Shown here: positions 56,962-64,000 of the stretch, one piece after another
Layout: each line of letters starts with the position of its first letter
Position numbering within the stretch: the first letter of the stretch is position 1
Assembly: GCA_039680605.1 (NCBI GenBank)
Contig: JBDKTA010000008.1
Span: 1-64,000 of the forward strand
Origin: Planctomycetaceae bacterium
Lineage (GTDB): Bacteria; Planctomycetota; Phycisphaerae; SM23-33
DNA length: 64,000 bases
Direction of reading: 5' to 3'
Notes under the pieces: generated by a model
What the model was told of the DNA's origin: nothing
The model's database searches: none
Seen by the model: the letters and a program-made list of their open reading frames with translations, nothing else
Translations under genes and position numbers: made by a program

Positions 56962-59900
56962 GACAGACAAGATTGATCGCGGCCGGCGTGGCGGCGGTGC
57001 TGCTGTCGGGCGTGGCGGTTGGGGTGGAGCCCGATGCGCTGCGGACGTACCAGGGGGCCCAGTTGCGGGCGCGCCAGATGGCGGGGGAACTGATCGCCGA
57101 CGTGCTGGACGGGCAACTGGAGCAGTTCCGCTGCAACCAGCTCACCGACCTTCCGGTGTACCAGGATATCGTCTCGATGCGCCAGAACGTGCAGCGGCTC
57201 ACCGACGTCGAGATGAAGGACGTGGTGGTGCTGCTGACCAAGGCCCAGCAGGTGAGTCCCGATCAGCGTGAGGCTTTGTTCGCCCAGGCCCGCTCCAAGG
57301 TGCGAGAGGTCGTCAAGACTCTTGCGGCGGAACGCCAGCGGTTGCTGGAGCGCATGCGGGTGGCCCGCATGTCCGACCAGGCCAACCACCTGCTGGAGAT
57401 GCAGCGGGCGGTACACAAGCTGACGCTGACGCTGCCGGAGATCGCCGACCTCGAGGCCCGCGAGACGCGGGCGGTCTCGGCCGTCCAGGACCAGCGCGAC
57501 GTCAACACGATGCTGCTGGCGCTGGTGGACGAGCTGTCGATCATCAGCGGATGGGGCCCGCCGGCCGGGGCGGCGGCCTCGGATGGGCTTCGAATGCTCC
57601 GCGCCCACAAGGTCAGCGAGCATGCGCTGGCCGCGGCCAGGCTGATTGAATCGGTCGACTACGCCAAGGGCGCCGCCGAGCAGAAGGCCGTCATCGACGG
57701 CTTGACGGCGCTGCTGTACCAGGTAGGCACCAGCGGCGCGACGCGCCTGAGCTTTTCGCAGCTTCTCAACCTGCTGACGGAGTTGCAGCGTCGCCAGCAG
57801 GCGCTGCAGGCGGTCACGCAGAAGGCCTCGGCCGCCGAGGCGCCGCAACTGGCGGACCAGCAGCGCGGCATTCATCGCGACCTGGGCATGCTGGCCCAGC
57901 GATTGACGCACATTCCGCCGACGGCGCCTCATCTGGAAAACGCCAAGGCCTCGGCCCTCAAGGCGGCGCAGGTTCTCGCCGCTGCCGCCATGCCCCAGGC
58001 GATGGAACCGCAGAAGGCGGTCCTGGCGAGCCTGTCTGCCGTCGAGGCGCTGCTGCGGGCGTCGGAACAGACGCTGGGCTCGGACAAAACCGCCGCCCAG
58101 CTTGCTGACGAGCTGACCGCCCTGATGCGCCTCGACGAGGCACTGACGCTCATCCGCGCCCAACACGACCAGATCGAAGGGCAGCTTGGCAACGCCGCCC
58201 AGGCCGCCGCGTCCGAAAAGAGCATTGCCGACTTGGTCGCCGCCGAACATGCCAAGTACCCGATGATCCCCCAAGTCGTTGCCACCCGTCTGGTGCAGGC
58301 CAAAGACGCCGCACTCGAAGCCTTCCGCGTGATCCCCCTGGCGACCGAGCGGGCGCGACCGGCCGTCAAGGCCACCGCCGAGGCCCTCGACCAGGCGCAC
58401 GCGGCTGTCAAGCGGGCGCTGGCCGACGCCAACCGCAAGGCCCTGGGCGTCAAGATCGGCGAATTGGCCCGCGCCATCGACGCCCTCGAACGTGCCAGCG
58501 TGGCCGAACGCGCCCAGGCTGTCCGCGCACGCCTGGCGTCCAATGACGGGGGGTTCAAGCCCGAGGCCGCCAAGAAATTCGTCCAGGAGCAGCAGACCGT
58601 TTCGAACGTCGCCCGCGGCGTGGCCGAGGGCATCAAGGACACCGCCCCCAGCGCCGTCAAGGCGATTCTTCAGGCCCAGGCCCTCGTCGACCAGTCGCGG
58701 GAGCGAATCGCCAAGGACATCGCCGCCGACCCCGCCCGCCAGGCGTCCGTCGAAGCGCTCCAGGCCTCCGACCTGCTCGCCGAGGCCACCAAGCTCGTCC
58801 GCGGCGAGATTGTCGCCGCCGCCGGGCAGCTTGACGAAGCCGCCTCAAGGGAACTGGTCTCGGTCGAGAAGGTCGCCGAAGGCGTCGACGCGGCGCTGAC
58901 CGCCGCGGAGAAGTCCGTCGCCAACCAGCTTGCGGCCGTCGAAGCCGCCCAGCAGAAAGTCCTCACCGCCCGCGCCGATCAGTTGCGAGCGGCAGGGCAG
59001 GAACAGGCCGCCCAGGCGGCGGATATGGCCGACAAGCTTAACCAGGCCGCCACCGCGCAGGCCGCCGCCGCCGCGGCGATCGCTCGCTATGGACGCGGCG
59101 AGGCCAACACGCCCCTCGAAGCCGTCAATGAACTGCAGAAGACTGTCGACCTGGCCCTTGAGATGCTCAAGGACGCCGCCCGACGCCCCGCGGCGCTCGA
59201 AGCCCAGAAGGCCGGACGCGTCGACGGCGTCACCGCCAAACTCCAGGACGTGCAGCAGGCCGCCGAGACGGCCGTCCGCGCCATGCTCGAAGGCAATACC
59301 CCCCAGGCCGCCAAGGCCGTCGCCATCGCCCAGCAGTCGCTGACCGACGCCCAGACGCAGGCGCAGAGCGAAGAGTCCGCCGCCCAGACCGCCGCGCCCG
59401 GGGCGATCAACCTCAAGGCCCAGCAGCGCGTCACCGAAAACGCCACCGCCGCCGCGGCGCTGTCCAAGGACGCCGCACCGCAAGCGGCGGGGCAGCTTGA
59501 CCAGGCAGCCGCAAAGTCTGCCCAGGCGGGCAAGCAGATCGAAGCAGGTGCTGCAGCGCCTGAGGCGCGCAAGACCCAGGCCGACGTCGCGGCGATGCTC
59601 AACAAGGCCCTGAAGGATCTCGAAGCCGCCAAGGCGAAACTCGCCGAAGCGGCCAAGCAGGATCTCGCCGCCCAGCAAGCCAAGGCCGCCGCCCTGGCCG
59701 CACAGGCCAAGAACGTCGAGCCCACCGCCGGCACGGCCCTCAAGCGGGCCGAGCAGGCCGCCGAGCAAGGCGCCAAGAGCGGCACGCAGGCGGGCAAAGC
59801 CGCCCCGCAGGCCCAGCAGGATGTCAAAAAGAACATCGAGCAGGCCGCCGCAAACCTCCAGGCCAAGAAGCAGGAACTTCAGCGAGACAAGAAGCTCGCC

Positions 59901-61718
59901 GACACCTTCAAAGACCTTGCCAAGCAGCAGCAGAAAGCCCGCGAGGAGCTGATCGCCTTGGCCGCCCAGATGGGCGAGGCCGCCCCGCAGCCCAAGCTGC
60001 CCCCCAATAAGCGGAACAATCCCGACCAGCCCAAGCTGCCCGACGACGGCAAGAAGAAGCCCTCCGGCCCCCAGCCGCCCTCGCACGGGGCGATCCCGCA
60101 GGAAAGCAAAGGCGATAAGGACCAGGGGGCAGGCGCCGCCGACCCGACCGCGCAGCTCCAGAAGCCCGGCAAGGCCCCGGCGGCGGAATCGCCCCCCGGA
60201 CAGAGCGGACTGGCCCCGGCAGGTCAGCAGCAGGCCCAGCCGCAACAGCCCGAGATGCCCAAGAGCGATAAGAAGGACGAGGACCTGAACAAGGCCAAAG
60301 CCCTGGCCAGTGCCCTCGGCGACTACATCGGCGCCCAGGAAGAGATGGGCGACATGGCCGAGAAACTCTCGCAGCAGAAGAAGGTCGCCAACAAACCGCT
60401 TAAGGAGGCCCTCAAGGAAGCGGCCAAGCTCAACCCCAATCTCGACCGCGCGCCGCAGCAGGAGTTCATCCCCCCTGAGACGACGCCGATCTTCCCGCCC
60501 AGCAACAAACCGCCGCTGCCGCCGCAGATCGCCGGCGGTGGGGCCATGCCCCAGCAGCGAAAGATGGACAAGAGCGAAGGCGGCGAGAAGATACCCATTC
60601 CCCCGCAGACCCAGGGGCCCCAGAACCCCGCCACCGCTGTCGGGCAGGCCCAGGATACCAACAACCCCCAGGTGCAGAACCCGCCCGAAGAAGGCGTTAA
60701 CGCCTCGACCGTGATTCAGACGGCGCCGATCACCTCGCCGGCGCAACCGGCTGCGCCGCCCTCGGCCCCGGGAGTCTTCGAGCCTAACACGGGCAAGCCC
60801 TCGCCCGCCACCCCGACCGGTCGCAGCACGCCGCCGCCTCCGCCGCCGGCGCCCAAGAAGCAGGACAAGCCCGCCGACAAGCAGGACCAGGTGGCCAAGA
60901 AGCCTGAGGACAAGGACAAGCCCAAGGAAAAGAAGAAGCGCACCATCACCGAGGCGTCAGACCAGCCTCCGCCGGCGCCCAAGCCCCTGGGCGATGAGTT
61001 CAAGCCCGTGGCGCCGGAAGAGACGGCCGAGCAGATCGCCACCAAGCCCGTCGTCGACAAGGCCCTCGAAACGCTGGACAAGAACGGCGAGCTGCCTAAG
61101 GACGATGCGGACAAGGGCGACGAAGACGAGGAAGTCGAGATCGTCAAGGCCCCGCCGCAGCCCAAGCAGGATGACAAGCAGGACGACAAGCCCCCGCCGG
61201 GCAAGACCGGCACCACGCCGGGCGATCTGGGCATGGGCCAGGGCACGCCGGGCAAGGGCGTCGGCGGCGAGAGCACCGGCAACCCGACCGAGGACCGCCC
61301 GCAGAAGGGCAACCAGCACGGAAAGTTCGACGGCAAGCGACCCTGGGCCAAAGTCGGCAAGATGGACGACCTGATCCCCAAGGGCGAGGCGCTGCCTCCG
61401 GGCTTCAAGCCCGAGCCCAAGAACGACGAGCCGCCGGAAGACCCCTTCGCCCTTCCGGAAAAGGCCAAGCCCAATGTCACCCCGCCGGACGTCGACCCCA
61501 ATGCCCCGCAGAACTTCGGCGGCGGCAAGGGCGGCGGGCTCAACAAGCCCGGCCGGCGCACCGCCGACGCCAAAGTCGCGGCCAAGAAACATGATGACAA
61601 ACCGTGGTTTGCCAAACTGCCGCCGGAGTTGCGTGCGGCCATCCAGAGCAGCGCCAAGACGCAGCCGCCGCCTGGATACGAAGAGAAACTTCAAAACTAC
61701 CGCCAGAGCGTCAAGTAG
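56958..61718 (+). CDS. Giant Ala/Gln-rich coiled-coil protein with Pro-rich tail
   Basis: 1586 residues, coupled to the previous gene by ATGA. A signal peptide (TRLIAAGVAAVLLSGVAVG) is followed by about 1000 residues of helix rich in Ala, Gln, Lys and Leu (AVTQKASAAEAPQLADQQRG, QLDQAAAKSAQAGKQIEAGA), then about 450 residues of low-complexity Pro/Lys/Gln sequence (PPPPPPAPKKQDKPADKQD) and a compact C-terminus (PPELRAAIQSSAKTQPPPGY). Likely a long periplasmic rod or envelope spacer made with the VWA proteins. No enzymatic motif. Confidence 0.7.
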   Translation: MRQTRLIAAGVAAVLLSGVAVGVEPDALRTYQGAQLRARQMAGELIADVLDGQLEQFRCNQLTDLPVYQDIVSMRQNVQRLTDVEMKDVVVLLTKAQQVSPDQREALFAQARSKVREVVKTLAAERQRLLERMRVARMSDQANHLLEMQRAVHKLTLTLPEIADLEARETRAVSAVQDQRDVNTMLLALVDELSIISGWGPPAGAAASDGLRMLRAHKVSEHALAAARLIESVDYAKGAAEQKAVIDGLTALLYQVGTSGATRLSFSQLLNLLTELQRRQQALQAVTQKASAAEAPQLADQQRGIHRDLGMLAQRLTHIPPTAPHLENAKASALKAAQVLAAAAMPQAMEPQKAVLASLSAVEALLRASEQTLGSDKTAAQLADELTALMRLDEALTLIRAQHDQIEGQLGNAAQAAASEKSIADLVAAEHAKYPMIPQVVATRLVQAKDAALEAFRVIPLATERARPAVKATAEALDQAHAAVKRALADANRKALGVKIGELARAIDALERASVAERAQAVRARLASNDGGFKPEAAKKFVQEQQTVSNVARGVAEGIKDTAPSAVKAILQAQALVDQSRERIAKDIAADPARQASVEALQASDLLAEATKLVRGEIVAAAGQLDEAASRELVSVEKVAEGVDAALTAAEKSVANQLAAVEAAQQKVLTARADQLRAAGQEQAAQAADMADKLNQAATAQAAAAAAIARYGRGEANTPLEAVNELQKTVDLALEMLKDAARRPAALEAQKAGRVDGVTAKLQDVQQAAETAVRAMLEGNTPQAAKAVAIAQQSLTDAQTQAQSEESAAQTAAPGAINLKAQQRVTENATAAAALSKDAAPQAAGQLDQAAAKSAQAGKQIEAGAAAPEARKTQADVAAMLNKALKDLEAAKAKLAEAAKQDLAAQQAKAAALAAQAKNVEPTAGTALKRAEQAAEQGAKSGTQAGKAAPQAQQDVKKNIEQAAANLQAKKQELQRDKKLADTFKDLAKQQQKAREELIALAAQMGEAAPQPKLPPNKRNNPDQPKLPDDGKKKPSGPQPPSHGAIPQESKGDKDQGAGAADPTAQLQKPGKAPAAESPPGQSGLAPAGQQQAQPQQPEMPKSDKKDEDLNKAKALASALGDYIGAQEEMGDMAEKLSQQKKVANKPLKEALKEAAKLNPNLDRAPQQEFIPPETTPIFPPSNKPPLPPQIAGGGAMPQQRKMDKSEGGEKIPIPPQTQGPQNPATAVGQAQDTNNPQVQNPPEEGVNASTVIQTAPITSPAQPAAPPSAPGVFEPNTGKPSPATPTGRSTPPPPPPAPKKQDKPADKQDQVAKKPEDKDKPKEKKKRTITEASDQPPPAPKPLGDEFKPVAPEETAEQIATKPVVDKALETLDKNGELPKDDADKGDEDEEVEIVKAPPQPKQDDKQDDKPPPGKTGTTPGDLGMGQGTPGKGVGGESTGNPTEDRPQKGNQHGKFDGKRPWAKVGKMDDLIPKGEALPPGFKPEPKNDEPPEDPFALPEKAKPNVTPPDVDPNAPQNFGGGKGGGLNKPGRRTADAKVAAKKHDDKPWFAKLPPELRAAIQSSAKTQPPPGYEEKLQNYRQSVK

Positions 61719-61757
61719 AACGGACCGAAAAACGGGCCCAGCGCCCAGGAGTCGATA

Positions 61758-62789
<1,032 letters not shown>

Positions 62790-63066
62790 CGGCCGGAGAC
62801 GGGGAGTGCGGGATTACGCGGATTGAGAGGATTAAGAGGATTAGAAACGAAGACGGGGACGGGGATGGGTAGGCAGGAAGACCAAGAGGATTAAAACGAA
62901 GATGGGGACGGAGAGTGCGGGATTACGCGGTTTAAGGGATTAAGAGGATTCGGAACAAAGATGAAGACTGTGACAGGTGTCAATCAGTTCTCTTCTTTCT
63001 TAATCCTCTTAATCCTCTTAATCCTCTAAATCCCGCACTCCCCGTCCCCGAACCTGGATGATTGCT
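62790..63066. repeat. Non-coding spacer made of GGGAGTGCGGGATTACGCGG repeats
   Basis: Copies at about 62796-62852 and 62905-62960 (GGAGTGCGGGATTACGCGG followed by GATTAAGAGGATT) face an inverse copy at 62998-63051 (TTAATCCTCTTAATCCTC, then CCCGCACTCCCCGTCCC). The same unit lies at 26579-26640. The outer arms could form a long hairpin between the MoxR and DUF58 genes. Confidence 0.8.
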
Positions 63067-63978
63067 ATGGCACAGACATCAATCTTAACGCGATACTTGA
63101 GCCCGGCCGTGCTGGCGCGGATGGCGGATCAGCGGATCGAGGCCAAGCTGCTGGTCGAGGGAAACCTGGCCGGGGCGCACAAGTCGCCGCGCCATGGGTT
63201 CGCCGTCGAGTTCGCCGGCCATCGCGAGTACGTCCCCGGCGACGACCCCAAGCACATCGACTGGCGCGTGTACTTTACGCGCGAGAAGTATTTCATCAAG
63301 CAGTACGAGATGGAGACCAACTTCGTCTGCCACCTCGTGCTCGATGTCAGCGCGTCGATGCGCTACGGCGAGGGCAGCCAGCAGAAGATGCAGTACGCCG
63401 CCGAGATGGCCGCCACGCTGGGCTATTGCGTGGTGCATCAGAGCGACAAGGTCTCGCTGACGACCTTCGACCAGGACGTCGTCGACCACGTCCCCCCCAG
63501 CAATGCCATGGGGCAGGTCATCCGCATGACGCACGTGCTCGACCAGATCCAACCGGTCAAGAAGACCGACCTGGGCGCCTGCCTGCAGGTGCTGGCCGGG
63601 CGGTTCAAGCGACGCGAGATCGTCATGATCTTCAGCGACTTCTTCTGCGACCTGGAAGGCCTCGAAGGCCCGCTCCAGCAACTGCGCTGGAACAAGCACG
63701 AGGTCGTGCTCTTCCACACGCTCCACCACGATGAGCGAACGTTCGACCTGGCGGGCATGGTCAAGTTTGTTGGCTTGGAGAGCGACCAGAACCTGCTGGC
63801 CCAGCCCGACGACCTGCGCAACAGCTATCTCGATGCCCTGGGAAGACATAACGCTCAGATCGAGGACATCTGCCACCGCAACCAGATCGAGTACGTCCCC
63901 GTCGATACCAGCCGCGACAAAGGCGAAATCCTCTGCGACTACCTCCACCGCCGCAGCCTCCTCAACCGCGGACGATAG
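63067..63978 (+). CDS. DUF58 / VWA-like protein
   Basis: 303 residues from MAQTSILTRY; an ATG three codons upstream is also possible, SD weak for both. The family signature is EFAGHREYVPGDDPKHIDWR followed by VYFTREKYFIKQYEMET; the VWA-like core has LVLDVSASMRYG as MIDAS and VMIFSDFFCDLEG. DUF58 proteins are encoded beside MoxR genes. Stop lies 22 bases before the window end. Confidence 0.88.
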   Translation: MAQTSILTRYLSPAVLARMADQRIEAKLLVEGNLAGAHKSPRHGFAVEFAGHREYVPGDDPKHIDWRVYFTREKYFIKQYEMETNFVCHLVLDVSASMRYGEGSQQKMQYAAEMAATLGYCVVHQSDKVSLTTFDQDVVDHVPPSNAMGQVIRMTHVLDQIQPVKKTDLGACLQVLAGRFKRREIVMIFSDFFCDLEGLEGPLQQLRWNKHEVVLFHTLHHDERTFDLAGMVKFVGLESDQNLLAQPDDLRNSYLDALGRHNAQIEDICHRNQIEYVPVDTSRDKGEILCDYLHRRSLLNRGR

Positions 63979-64000
63979 CAAATCTGAAAATCGCATGCCA

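Noticed and set aside
52784-56970. Long antisense frames opposite the VWA and membrane protein genes
   Set aside because: Composition rich in Arg, His and Gly and lack of starts mark them as shadows of the coupled plus-strand genes.

Overview
The window looks like high-GC planctomycete DNA, probably from the class Phycisphaerae. I base this on many secreted PQQ-like propellers and TPR proteins, a MoxR/DUF58/BatA-type cluster, a cytoplasmic sulfatase, Gfo/Idh/MocA and TIM-barrel sugar-metabolism proteins, frequent GTG/TTG starts, and many short dispersed repeats between genes. No rRNA or other taxonomic marker is present, so the assignment is inference.

Region 1 (1 to about 23,450) is the right-hand part of a transposable (Mu-type) prophage whose left part lies outside the window. 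The late module is on the minus strand, read from about 9.8 kb towards 1: small and large terminase, SPP1-type portal, minor capsid/head morphogenesis protein, a DUF551 protein, an Ala-rich putative scaffold, major capsid protein, and two Bbp16-like capsid cement proteins, one a giant eight-module version. A lysogeny module (two tandem XRE repressor-like genes and a membrane zinc-ribbon protein) sits at 10.6-11.8 kb. From a divergent control region at 11.8-11.9 kb the early module runs on the plus strand: Cro/Ner-like HTH, small regulators, IclR-type HTH, a membrane-anchored lysozyme-like protein, a DUF3102-like protein, the DD35E transposase (MuA-like), the MuB-like AAA ATPase, a sigma-70-family factor, a winged-helix protein, a tRNA with an extended anticodon arm, a MazG-like protein, several small proteins, a C5 cytosine methyltransferase with a G10 tract, and a GemA/gp16-like protein. 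Most early genes overlap by ATGA or carry a GGAGTCGA-type ribosome binding site.

Region 2 (23.5-34.4 kb) is host metabolism: a secreted SGNH hydrolase, a Gfo/Idh/MocA oxidoreductase, a sulfur-assimilation operon (Rrf2 regulator, sirohaem sulfite/nitrite reductase, APS/PAPS reductase), a sulfatase, a Nif3-family protein, a UvrC lacking its C-terminal HhH domain, and a sugar-phosphate isomerase-like protein.

Region 3 (34.6-45 kb) holds envelope and general genes: small membrane proteins, a large TPR/PQQ propeller protein, a secreted TPR-flanked metzincin metalloprotease, a CDP-alcohol phosphatidyltransferase, an SDR, and a degenerate YprB-type RNase H-like protein.

Region 4 (45-64 kb) is one long plus-strand cluster: PQQ propeller, alpha/alpha-toroid protein, BatA-like VWA membrane protein, second VWA membrane protein, two large membrane/coiled-coil proteins, MoxR ATPase and DUF58 protein. 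Four genes are joined by overlaps. This resembles Bat/aerotolerance-type envelope clusters, where MoxR ATPases act with VWA proteins.

At least four families of short dispersed repeats occur between genes in the host part, some as inverted pairs. Two families also occur inside the prophage, once within a coding region.
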